This document shows positions 8,355-16,611 of a DNA stretch of 24,370 nt, piece by piece. The stretch's first letter is position 1. Every line of letters begins with the position of its first letter. The notes under the pieces are model-generated. The model saw only the letters and a list, made by a program, of their open reading frames with translations. It was not told the DNA's origin and searched no databases. This DNA comes from Paulinella micropora (lineage: Eukaryota > Cercozoa > Imbricatea > Euglyphida). Made by a program: the position numbers and the translations under genes. The stretch covers positions 425,727 through 450,096 of the forward strand of contig BJOX01000293.1 in the NCBI GenBank assembly GCA_009731375.1, in the 5' to 3' direction.

Positions 8355-11300
8355 TTCTTCTTCTTCTTCTTCTTCTTCTTCTTCCTCCTCCTCCTCCTCC
8401 TCCTCCCTCTACTACTACCAATACTACTACTACTACTGCTACTGCTGCTACTACTACCACTACTACTCTTCTTCTTCTTCTTCTTCTTCTTATTCTTCTT
8501 CTTCTTCTTCTTCTTCTTCTTCTTCTTCTTCTTCTTCTTCTTCTTCTTCTCCAGACCTCCTCCTCCTCCTCCTCCTCCTCCTACTACTACTACTACTACT
8601 ACTACTACTAGTAACTACTAATGCAGCTGATAGTATTGCTACAACTATGCTTCTTTTTTTTCTTCTTCTCCTTCTTCTCTTCCTTCTTCTCCTCCTCCTT
8701 CTTCTCCTCCTTCTTCTTCTTCTCCTTCTTCTTCTTCTCCTTTTTCTTCTTCTCAAGAGCCCGGCTGCGGCAGAAGGCAACTCCGACCCCAATGACAGGT
8801 TTACTACTTTGATTTGCATTGCAATATTATTATTTAATGTTCTGACAGCGAGTCGAAGCACAACGGCCGCGAGGAGGAAAGGACTGAGCTGACGGCGGAA
8901 CAGCAGCTGCAGTTGCAGAAGGACTTGCAGAACATCAGCAAGTTTTCCGAAGCTGCCAAGTCAGGTCTGCTGCAACAGAACGCAGTCCTGCGTCTCAATG
9001 AAGAAGATGTGCCGCCGCCTCCCCCCGCGCGTAAAGATGTGCCGCCGCCTCCCCCCGCGCGTGAAGATGTGCCGCCGCCTCCCCCCGCGGGTAAAGATGT
9101 GCCGCCGCCTTCCCCCGCGCGTGAAGATGTGTCGCCGCCCCTCACCGGCGCGCCTAAACAGCCCAGGCGCATACTTCAGCTCGTAGTCAATCCGAAGCCA
9201 GCCTTGAAGTATTGGGCAATCCCCAACACCAAGAAGTACTACGTTAAGTTCGCGCAGGATGCCTCGCAAGAGGAAAAAGTTGAATTGCAGAAAGGGTACG
9301 TGCTGTTTTCATGAATGGTACAATAAAGCAGTGCTATGTGATGATAGGCTTCTCTTAGCGTTCACGGACCCCATGACCAATGCTGTCATTTATTTTTCGC
9401 TGCTCATCAAGCAGTACTGGAGTGATCTGGGATTAGAGATAGGGGTACTTTTTTTTTTCTAGATTGTGCACGCATTCCTTCACTGCTTGTGGACTGGTAG
9501 TCGCTGGATTGCTGGCTCACGACCCGAGGCCCTAGTAGTAGTGCAGAGAGGTTGGCGTGCTTGGGGTACTTACTGGCGTAGCTGTGATAGAAAGCTGTAA
9601 TAATGCTTGCACTGCTGCAGGCCTGGTCGCTGGTTGGAGAAGAAGCAAGCGACTGAAGATACCTTCACGATGGGTCGACGTGCAGTTATGCTTGCGCGCC
9701 AGGTGGAGGAAATCACGGCGGAGGGTGTGTTTGAACCATCTGTTGAGTTTGTTTTCTGCGAGGAGGGAGACATAGATCCGATCGCGACCACCAAGGACTG
9801 GAATGTCCATCCTGGCAACGTTTCTGACGAGTATGTGAAGAAGTTTATCTCTGCTGCGTTTGAGCCCCATCTGTTTGCTGGTAACAATGCTTGGCCTTCG
9901 GATGTTCCACTTCCGAAGGCTGTCTGGCTGCGGCAAGAGAAGTGCAGCCCTTCGCGCAAGACTAGTGCAGCGGACAGCGCATCCCCTGCCATCTCCCCCG
10001 GGTAAGTTCATTTCTTCAATCAAATATTAATGCATAATTTTTTTATGCAGTTCCGCGAGGCCCAAGCGGAGCGCCACGCTTCCAAAGTGGAAGTGGGGGC
10101 TGTTAGACATGCGAACCATCGCTGGCGACGAATGCAAGGAGTTGGGTGCGGATTGCGTGAAGGTTTATGCAATGCCCATCAATGGGGGCAAGCTTGGAGA
10201 TTTCATTGGTTCCAGTGGCCTCCGCTTGAACGGGTTTGACGGGGATCACAATCCACGGTTGGAATTTTTCGGCGAAGAGTTCGACGAGGTCACGGATCCC
10301 GAACAGTTCAAAATCATTGCAGCGAACCCCGGCACCCACACGTTGAGGCTCAAGCGCAAGATATGGAAGCTGAACATGAACAAGCGCGAGCAAATTTTAG
10401 CAGGAAACATTCCTGCTTCTCAAGGAGGCGGCTTGATTGATCATGCTGCAGAATTTTCAGGAGAGAATGTGGTCTTCACCATGCCGACGAAAAAAGAGGG
10501 GGGGAAGTTTCCCATTCCGGTACTGGTTGCAGATTTTTACATCGGCATGTTCCCATTGACCGATTACGGGCCGGGATTTTGGAAGAACCATCCTGCGGGA
10601 AAGCAACCGGTGTCAATCCCCGTCGGTGTGGATGCGGTACGTTTCTGTTGAGTGTAGTAGTAATATGTGTGAGCACTTTTCTTTTTGACTGCAGGATGGG
10701 AAACTGAAATGGTTGGATGTGGGTCCTCCAGCACATCCCAAGCCAAGCCCAGCGAATCCGAAGCCAACCACAGCGACTCCGAAACCAACCAAGCCTAGCA
10801 AGAAGGGTGGCGGAGGCAACTCGCACCACAAGCCTGGCTGCAAGTGTCCTCCCTGTGCCTTCATGCGTGTCATGGAAGCCGACGTGATGGAAGTAAAGTC
10901 GCCGCCTGTCCCGACGCCTGCGTCGACGCACAAGCCGACGCCTGCAGCAAAGAAGCCAGAAAAGAAGCAACCGCAGCAGAAAAAGTCTAAGCCAGAGACG
11001 GAGTCGGAGGAGGAGGAGGAGGAGGAGGAGGAGGAGGAGCCGAAGCCTGCGAAGGGTCGCAAGGGCCGCAAGCAGCGCAAGGGCCACAAGCAGCGCAAGG
11101 GCCACAAGCAGCGCAAGGGCAGCCAGCAGCCGCAGCGAGTGCAGCGTCATGGGCAAGGATGTAAGTGCGCCGAATGCTTTGCGCATGGTGAGGGCTGTGA
11201 ATGCCCTGATTGCGAGGTAAATGAAGTCGAGCCCAAGCATGGTGAAGGATGTAAGTGTTTCAAATGCGCTCCGAAGCGCGCTCCCTTTCGTTATCAGCAT

Positions 11301-11522
11301 GCACCCACGTGCAGGTGCCTTGTCTGCCTCCAGCACGGTGACGGGTGTGCGTGCCCGCGGTGCAGAGGGGCATTTCCTGCCATGCCTCATCCTGCTAACT
11401 GCAGGTGCTATGTGTGCTACCAGCCCCACGGTGCTGGAAATAATGCTCTTTCAGCTTTTCTAGCAACGCAATCGCAGCAAACCACCAATTTTATCAGCTT
11501 CCTTGCTAATGGGCGGGTGTAA
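7399..11522 (+). CDS. Seven-exon cysteine-knuckle protein of the nested element
   Basis: Exons 7399-7836, 7893-7984, 8760-8798, 8849-9295, 9621-10001, 10051-10636 and 10695-11522 join in phase through GT-AG introns into 936 codons. ATG 7399 opens MSSGKPKGDDSVDKHVVSSM. Exon 4 carries five tandem DVPPPPPAR(K/E)-type decapeptides. Exons 5-6 encode globular sequence (RAVMLARQVEEITAEGVFEP, IGSSGLRLNGFDGDHNPRLE, LVADFYIGMFPLTDYGPGFW). Exon 7 has a Pro/Lys-rich linker, an 11-Glu run, basic GRKQRKGHKQ repeats, and seven Cys knuckles of the form H-x2-4-C-x-C-x2-C, for example HGQGCKCAEC, HGEGCECPDC and HPANCRCYVC. They recall CXC/CRC DNA-binding cysteine motifs but are not the same. I do not recognise the family. 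Position opposite the putative transposase suggests an accessory DNA-binding protein. The exon 1/2 donors are weak and therefore least certain. Confidence 0.65.
7985..8759 (+). repeat. Triplet-repeat intron made almost wholly of pyrimidine tracts
   Basis: This inferred 775-nt intron consists of long CTT/TTC runs broken by CTC and TAC/ACT blocks. Two internal blocks are duplicated (CCCTCTACTACTA onward at about 8251 and 8405). A segment at 8041-8080, CTGCAGCTGCTAGTTTTACT, returns in altered form at 8621-8651. The sense strand is nearly free of G until the AGAG acceptor. ORFs across it are poly-Glu, poly-Arg or poly-Leu artefacts. Confidence 0.75.
9006..9155 (+). repeat. Five tandem 30-bp proline-rich coding repeats
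   Basis: Each 30-bp unit begins GATGTG(C/T)CGCCGCC. The first four encode DVPPPPPARK, DVPPPPPARE, DVPPPPPAGK and DVPPPSPARE. The fifth is degenerate (DVSPPLTGAP). They form a flexible proline-rich linker within exon 4. Confidence 0.85.
9296..9620 (+). other. Intron 4 of the cysteine-knuckle gene
   Basis: GTACGT donor at 9296 and CTGCTGCAG acceptor ending at 9620. Removing the 325 nt joins codon phase 2 to phase 2 and continues from VELQKG into PGRWLEKKQATEDTF. I see no gene or repeat inside it apart from short T runs. Confidence 0.7.
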
Positions 11523-12079
11523 AATTCTATAGCATGATTAACTTAGGTTGCTGCAGACAAAGCCTTTCTATTACCTGCCAAGTGGCAGAAGTTCCAGATT
11601 TATCTGGAAAACTTTGTTTTTCTCATTTAAAGTTTCTTTTTGTGCGTTTTAATGCAGTATTTGCATATAATTATGCATAGTAATTCATACTACAATTACA
11701 TCAACTTACGCATTTAGTTATACAGGTGCGGACTGCGGGTTGCTGAGATGCAATTCCAGTAGATGCTCTCTGTGGTCATCTACTGGAATTGAACCTCACT
11801 TTTTCACTTTTTGTGCGTTTTAATGCAGTATTTGCATATAATTATGCATAGTAATTCATATTACATCAACTTACCCATTTAGTTATACAGGTCCGGACTG
11901 CGGGTTGACTTAATATTTTTGCATGTGAGCACGATGAGATTGCAAGCTCTAACTAGCATTCAAAGTAGTAATATTAAGAAAAAAGCAATTATATTACTTA
12001 ATAATCAATTAATATTAACATTTAAGATCATCCGGCACAACTGCACATAGTGCAGCAGTCTCTACAACCTACGACCAAC
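11523..12079. repeat. Right subterminal region: 100-bp direct repeats flanking a hairpin
   Basis: Copy 1 (11636-11742) and copy 2 (11807-11907) share CTTTTTGTGCGTTTTAATGC at the start and GGACTGCGGGTTG at the end; copy 2 lacks six bases. Between them is a perfect 15-nt stem, CAATTCCAGTAGATG/CATCTACTGGAATTG (11751-11765 and 11777-11791, 11-nt loop). Further right, CTGCACATAGTGCAG (12041-12055) is another short palindrome close to the terminal repeat. No gene is visible. These could be transposase-binding or replication sites, which is inference. Confidence 0.75.
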
Positions 12080-12108
12080 CGGCCCCTACTCCATAAGTCT
12101 CCGTCATA
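12080..12108 (-). repeat. Right terminal inverted repeat of the nested element
   Basis: Perfect 29-bp reverse complement of 3332-3360, ending CTCCGTCATA at the junction with fibre-gene sequence. The fibre reading frame resumes at once (AATGCGAGTGCGGGTCTTGA from 12112). Confidence 0.9.
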
Positions 12109-14490
12109 ATAAATGCGAGTGCGGGTCTTGATATGAAAAGCCAAAGCATAACAAATGTAAATCAACTAAATGGTAGGTCTATCACAACTTGGCTATCAGA
12201 GCACGACTCCAACAACGCGAAAGTGTCGGCGAGTGGAAGTATCGATACACATAGCGATGTGATTATAACAACAGAATCAGATAATCAACTACTCATTTAT
12301 AGCACAGGACAATGGAGAAACGTGGCATCACCCTTTCTTAGATTAGATGGCACTGCTAGTATGACAGGAGGACTAAATATGGGAAATCAAAATATAACAA
12401 ATGTGAATTTAGTTGATGATGTGGATGTTTCTGTCCTTGATAGTTCGGCGGTTAAAACCTCAGGAAACCGAACAATAGCAGGAATTAAGACATATAGCAG
12501 TGGTGTTGAAATAACGGGAAATTCAATCAATTCAACAACAAAGGGAACATTCATTGTTTTTAATTCTACAAGTAATATCGGGTCAATTGCTAGTTTGGAT
12601 ATGAAAACTGCAACATATTACAACTTTGAAATTTCTGCGAAAAAATAAGTTTTATTATTGACGGGACGACTGTTTCGTGGTTTAATGCTACTGGCTTAGA
12701 TTGTAATAGTAGTCAGATTGTTAATCTAGGAGCACCACAAAATGCGAATGAAGCGGTAAATAGGCAATATCTGGATGACAATTGTGTGAAACTAACAACA
12801 GACCAAACCATAACAGGAAGTAAAACATTTAATGGGGCGAGCACTACGATAAAATATCTAACTTTAACACAAACGGCTGATTTTAATAATCAAGAAATCA
12901 TTAATGGTGGAAATATAACATATAATGGGGCGAGGATATTAAACAAAAATGGAGGAGATATATTCTTTTCACAGACATCAGGTGATTATCAATATTTCTT
13001 ATTTACTCTAAATACTGCTACAAGTGGAACCGCAGACCAAAGAGGTTATGTATTCACTAATGTAGCATTTGATGTAAAAGGGGCGGGACTTTATATTTCA
13101 AAACTTTTGGACAATAAAAGTGCTTCATCTGACATTGTTCGTTTTAACAATGCCGGTGATATGCGGTTTTATGGTGCTTGGATATGAATTCAAACAACAG
13201 AACAAATGGTGGAATAATAACGGGAACATCAATCACTTCAACTGCTGGCATGACTACAACAACATTAACGGCAAGCGATAAAATATTTAATAACAACAGC
13301 AACAGGCAAACCAATAATTATAGGAAACACAACAAAAGGAACAGGTACGACAGCGGGCTTAGAATTGTATGGAACATTTAACAACAATACAACTGGAGCA
13401 CATTTGCAGGCAATTACAACGGAAGATATTTATCCTACATTTGGACTATTTAATTTAGGACATAATAGCATAAATATGGGTTTTGATGCTTATTTAGATG
13501 GTGCGGGATGGAAATCAAGTTATGCGAGTTCAAACTTTTTAATTAATAAATTTTCCAATAAACTTAGATTTTTGTATGATAGTGGGAAAGTGTCGTGACT
13601 GCTGTTCCTTGGTCTGTGGCTCTTGAACTTGATACAGCAGGCTTATTAACAACAAAGGCAATAACGGCGAGTGGATTAATAACGGCGAATGCGGGAATTA
13701 CATATTCTGGGTTGCTAACGACCACAACTAATAATGGAGCAAAAATAGGAATTCAAGGACAAACAGACGGGACAAATGCGAGAGGAATATTTGTATGGGA
13801 TACTGCTGATTCAAATTGGGGGATTTATATATCTCAGTCTGGAGCAAATAAATCATTAAGTGGAGGAACAGCACCAGCAGGAGGAGTAGGCGGAGGATTA
13901 ACTTCTTATGCTTTTAGATTTAGAGTGAATAATTCTTCAACGAGTGGGTTCATATGGGAGATACTGCTTTAATGTCTTTGAAAGCAAGCGATGGACAATT
14001 ATGGGTATTGTCTAATCCAATTCAATATTCAGACAGGAGAAAAAAAGAAGATATAAAGGAATGCTTAGGCTTAGATTTTATTAATAAGTTAAATCCAGTC
14101 TGCTATCGTATGATTGACGACAACAAGAAACAGAGAACGGGTTTGATAGCACAGGAATTAGAAATCGTACTAACAGAAATGGATATGCTAGATTTTGGCG
14201 GTTTTATAAAAGAAACAATTATGGTTCCGTGTCCAAAGCAAAGAAAAGAATGCGAATTGAAGGGTGTGAGCGTTAATCCAGAAGATGTTAAATGTGTTGA
14301 TAGTGGTGATGTCGGTTATGGTATAGGTTATTCCGAGTTTATCGCCCCGTTAATTAAAGCGGTTCAACAATTATCAGAAAAGTTAGTTAATTTAGAAAAA
14401 GAAAATAAAACTTTACTTAATATATTACAAGACCAAGCAAACCAATTAGCAGAAATCAGAGCAGTCGTTTTTTCAAATGTCAAACAATAA
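12109..14490 (+). pseudogene. Tail-fibre-like protein, C-terminal part with peptidase S74 domain
   Basis: Continuation of the gene begun at 2418. Modules matching the N-terminal part recur (VSASGSIDTHSDVIITTESD, LLIYSTGQWRN, FLRLDGTASMTGGLNMGNQN), followed by two more KTFxS-type units (TIAGIKTYSS, TITGSKTFNG). The frame changes near 12645, 13185, 13285, 13590 and 13955, but translation across frames stays coherent. The last about 178 residues hold a peptidase S74 intramolecular chaperone: YSDRRKKEDIKECLGLDFIN, LNPVCYRMI and TGLIAQELE, with the Ser/Lys dyad expected in S-D-x-R-x-K. In known families this domain trimerises the fibre and then cleaves itself off. A coiled coil (LSEKLVNLEKENKTLLNILQ) ends the protein. 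Interruption and frameshifts make a functional product unlikely. Confidence 0.8.
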
Positions 14491-14833
14491 TACAACTAGA
14501 CTTCACAGACCTCCACCTATTATGGATATGGATGGCGAACTAACTCCAGAATTAAAGTCTCGTGTTCTTGAAGTAGAACTAAAGACTGAGGAAAAAAAAG
14601 TAGAGCACGAATTGGAGGATAACTGGAATTGTTGTTGTATAAAAAACAGGCCGACCGACAGCCGACTTATTAAATACTTATTTCAAATGGGTATCATTAT
14701 CGCTATTATAACCCTTTGTATCGTGAGGCTATCTGAAAAGAACTTACCTTGCGAGGTTGCTAATACTTATGTCGGAATTTTGACTTTACTCATAGGAATT
14801 TGCCTTCCATCACCTTCTTCAAGTAAGAAATGA
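14477..14833 (+). CDS. Two-helix membrane protein, fibre-linked
   Basis: This 118-residue open frame overlaps the fibre stop by 14 bp. The N-terminal half is polar with an acidic amphipathic segment (ELTPELKSRVLEVELKTEEK) and a cysteine cluster NCCC (residues 51-54). Two hydrophobic helices follow at about 67-85 (LFQMGIIIAIITLCIVRLS) and 96-112 (NTYVGILTLLIGICLPS), with a short basic tail SSSKK. Similar small membrane proteins occur in PLVs and other protist viruses, but I cannot name a family. The overlap suggests co-expression with the fibre gene. The frame shows no damage. Confidence 0.65.
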   Translation: MSNNNTTRLHRPPPIMDMDGELTPELKSRVLEVELKTEEKKVEHELEDNWNCCCIKNRPTDSRLIKYLFQMGIIIAIITLCIVRLSEKNLPCEVANTYVGILTLLIGICLPSPSSSKK

Positions 14834-14886
14834 AACCCAGTTTTTGTGTCCTTTTTTCAAAAAGACGAGCATTCATATACTTGAGT

Positions 14887-15105
14887 TTAATACCACATGG
14901 CATCATTTGAGCAAATTAAAGGAATGGCTTCATCAAAACTAACACGCCAATCACTCATAGGCTTATACACACATTTAAATTTAGTTTCTATTCCTTGCTT
15001 TATACAATAAGCACAACTCTCATTCTTTTTTTCGCTTACCCGCGAGTAAAAGTCGCAGGCAGTCCGCGAAATAGCCGACCACACAAACAATAATATTATT
15101 AACAT
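14887..15105 (-). CDS. Small cysteine-containing secreted or membrane-anchored protein
   Basis: A 72-residue minus-strand frame from ATG 15105. The first 16 residues (MLIILLFVWSAISRTA) look like a signal peptide or anchor. The rest has five cysteines (ACDFY, ESCAYC, FKCVY, LICSN). It lies between two plus-strand genes on the opposite strand, in AT-rich DNA. I do not recognise it. The size and clean hydrophobic N-terminus support a real gene, but chance cannot be excluded at this length. Confidence 0.4.
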   Translation of the reverse strand: MLIILLFVWSAISRTACDFYSRVSEKKNESCAYCIKQGIETKFKCVYKPMSDWRVSFDEAIPLICSNDAMWY

Positions 15106-15123
15106 TTGTATATTTTTTGCTCC

Positions 15124-15149
15124 AAGATTTTTTAAAATCTTCGTATATA
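15124..15149 (+). promoter_or_regulatory. Palindromic promoter-like element before the 15153 gene
   Basis: AAGATTTT/AAAATCTT with a 2-nt loop (15124-15141), then GTATATA (15143-15149), three bases before ATG 15153. It is the same layout as at 2387-2415, which also favours 15153 over upstream non-ATG starts. Confidence 0.55.
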
Positions 15150-15152
15150 ATC

Positions 15153-15512
15153 ATGGCTGGCTATAAATACCAAAAGATTATTTTTCTGAGCGATGATTTT
15201 GTTGGGAGCAAAACATTTAATAAAAATATTCAAATGTCATTCACACCGACCAAAATGAATGCTAAGTTTATTCATTATACGAACGACCAGACGGAAACCA
15301 AAACCAGAATTCTTTATATGGACAGAATTGGAATCATCGGCACATTCGCTGATAGTAATATAGCAAACATTTCAAACCTTAGTTATAATTTAGGTGTCGT
15401 TGGATGGACGGACGGACAATATACATTTAAAGTCCTTGAAACTGACAGCGGAAATATTGACACAGGAAATTTAGCGGGAAGAATTGTTGTGTGTTTGGAA
15501 TTCTTAGGGTGA
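15153..15512 (+). CDS. Small beta-rich virion-type protein, unrecognised
   Basis: 119 residues from ATG 15153, beginning MAGYKYQKIIFLSDDF. The start is set by the promoter-like palindrome and by ATCATGG at the ATG. The sequence alternates hydrophobic and polar residues (IGIIGTFADSNIANISNLSY, LAGRIVVCLEFLG) with no transmembrane helix, which suggests a compact beta fold. It lies just upstream of the packaging ATPase, a usual place for structural genes in PLVs, so a virion role is plausible but unproven. Its stop codon TGA is the first base pairs of a long hairpin (15510-15600). The frame is intact. Confidence 0.55.
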   Translation: MAGYKYQKIIFLSDDFVGSKTFNKNIQMSFTPTKMNAKFIHYTNDQTETKTRILYMDRIGIIGTFADSNIANISNLSYNLGVVGWTDGQYTFKVLETDSGNIDTGNLAGRIVVCLEFLG

Positions 15513-15692
15513 TATTTATCAACTTCACTCTTATTCGCTTCGCTCACAAATCCCGAAGGGACGTTGTGACGCTGCGCTCACATTCTCGTTTGTTGATAAA
15601 CATTGGAAACAGATTTATTTTAAACAATAAAGAAAAAACGATGTTTTAGAATAAGCGAGAGTGCGGAGCATGAAGCGCAATTCTAAAATATC
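15510..15692 (+). promoter_or_regulatory. Intercistronic two-hairpin module (stop hairpin and start hairpin)
   Basis: Hairpin A begins at the upstream stop codon: TGATATTTATCAAC (15510-15523) pairs through TTTATCAAC/GTTGATAAA (15592-15600), with GC-rich palindromes inside. After about 33 nt of A/T-rich linker, hairpin B starts CGATGTTTTAGAATAAGCG (15639-15657) and closes CGCAATTCTAAAATATC (15676-15692), directly abutting ATG 15693 of the ATPase. The same layout, with a nearly identical start hairpin, recurs on the other strand at 23036-23164. Confidence 0.7.
15545..15581. repeat. GC-rich palindromic repeat, intergenic copy
   Basis: CACAA, a TCCC/GGGA stem around GAA, then TTGTG (15545-15568), overlapped by GTGACGCTGCGCTCAC (15566-15581). 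It shares its architecture with copies at 16411, 22699 and 23555 although the stem bases differ. It is strikingly GC-rich for its surroundings. Confidence 0.6.
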
Positions 15693-16553
15693 ATGGAGAA
15701 GATTAACAATGTTAAGGTGAAACCAGTGAAGCAGGAAGGAGAAGGAGACAAAAAAGCAAAAGGTTATAAATTATTCAACGAGCCGTATGCCAACATATTT
15801 CTACTCGCCCGTAAGAAGAGCGGGAAAACAACAGCACTCTTTGAAATACTGAAAAGGGCAACCGACAGAAAAACCCGTATTGTCATTATTGCTTCAACAA
15901 TTCACAAGGACTACATTTATAAAGCAATGGTAAAGCAATTCAAGAACAGGAGAAACCCAATGGCTATATATACCTTTCTTAAATCAGATGGTGTAAATGT
16001 GATAGACTATGAACTTGACAAACTGAACAGACAGGACGAGCAACACGAAGGAGAAATAAAACAGGACAAAGAGGAAATAGAGAAACCACAATTTCTTTAT
16101 TTCGGAAAGGAAAAGAAAAAAGAAGAAGGAGGTGAGAAGAAAGAGAGACCAAGTAAGTATATTTCACCAGAGGTTGTTTTTGTTTTGGACGATTTAGGAA
16201 GTGGATTAAGAGATAAGTCCGTAAGTGATTTGTTAAAAAAGAACAGACACTATAAAAGTAAGGTGATTATGTCTAGTCAGTATCTGAACGACCTACGGCC
16301 AGAAGCCATTAAGCAGTTAGATTATTTATTAATCTTTCCGGGCCAGTCTCAGGACAAAATGGAACTCGTGTATAAACACTTAGACTTATCTTTTGCGAGG
16401 GCCTGCGACCCGTCGCAACGTGGCGAAGCCACTTGTGATTTTGATTATTTTCTTCAAAAGTATCACGAAGCAACAAAGGAACGATTTAATTTTCTTGATG
16501 TCTCAAGTGTTGATGATGAGTTAAGAAAAAACTTTGCATATCGCATGAAATAA
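15693..16553 (+). CDS. A32/FtsK-HerA-type genome packaging ATPase
   Basis: 286 residues, intact. Packaging ATPases of this group drive viral DNA into preformed capsids. The Walker A loop is at residues 39-46, ARKKSGKT, in the context NIFLLARKKSGKTTALFEIL. The usual first glycine is alanine, but the catalytic GKT is kept. Walker B is VVFVLDDLGS near residue 160, followed by the sensor-like strand VIMSSQYLNDLRPEAIKQLD and YLLIFPG. A lysine/glutamate-rich insert lies between the two Walker motifs (about residues 110-155). Near residue 240 the peptide SQRGEATC is encoded by a mobile palindromic repeat. The start is fixed by a hairpin ending at the ATG. Motif order and length fit PLV and virophage ATPases. 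Confidence 0.9.
   Translation: MEKINNVKVKPVKQEGEGDKKAKGYKLFNEPYANIFLLARKKSGKTTALFEILKRATDRKTRIVIIASTIHKDYIYKAMVKQFKNRRNPMAIYTFLKSDGVNVIDYELDKLNRQDEQHEGEIKQDKEEIEKPQFLYFGKEKKKEEGGEKKERPSKYISPEVVFVLDDLGSGLRDKSVSDLLKKNRHYKSKVIMSSQYLNDLRPEAIKQLDYLLIFPGQSQDKMELVYKHLDLSFARACDPSQRGEATCDFDYFLQKYHEATKERFNFLDVSSVDDELRKNFAYRMK
16411..16437 (+). repeat. Palindromic repeat in frame inside the ATPase gene
   Basis: A 27-bp palindrome with stem GTGGC/GCCAC around GAA, flanked by CAAC and TTGTG. Its reverse complement is found at 22699-22725 with one mismatch. In the ATPase frame it contributes SQRGEATC, the same peptide as in the minus-strand gene at 22490-23035. Confidence 0.8.
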
Positions 16554-16585
16554 TATTTTTAGAATTATTTTTTTATTTTTGGTGA

Positions 16586-16604
16586 AAAGATTTTTAAAAT
16601 CTTT
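16586..16604 (+). promoter_or_regulatory. Palindromic promoter-like element before the 16612 gene
   Basis: AAAGATTTTTAAAATCTTT is a 19-nt perfect palindrome around a central T. It ends eight bases before ATG 16612. It matches the elements at 2387 and 15124. Confidence 0.6.
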
Positions 16605-16611
16605 CTAATAT

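Larger units (their letters stand above)
3332..12108. mobile_element. Nested 8.8-kb terminal-inverted-repeat DNA element of unrecognised family
   Basis: The fibre gene is split by DNA with near-identical inverted ends. 3332-3360 and 12080-12108 are perfect 29-bp inverted complements (outer part TGACGGAGACTTATGGAGTA), and GGTCGTAGG repeats again 10 bp further in. Both ends begin with TA, consistent with a TA target duplication and an element of 3334-12106. Inside are two divergent long genes with GT-AG introns and higher GC than the virus, plus subterminal hairpins and direct repeats. The virus part shows no introns. The gene content matches no transposon family I can name with confidence. Joining the flanks at one TA leaves the fibre frame off by one base, so either the footprint or the sequence is imperfect. 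Confidence 0.85.

Noticed and set aside
7957-8892. Poly-Glu, poly-Arg, poly-Leu and poly-Phe ORFs on both strands
   Set aside because: Translations of triplet microsatellite in an intron; no non-repetitive coding content.
3332-12108. Nested element as a Polinton/Maverick or LTR retrotransposon
   Set aside because: No reverse transcriptase, integrase, capsid or polymerase inside, and ends are short inverted repeats, not long direct or long inverted repeats.
15510-15600. Stop-codon hairpin as a bacterial rho-independent terminator
   Set aside because: The context is a eukaryotic virus, and the 3' side is not a T tract. It is better treated as a virus-specific signal of unknown function.
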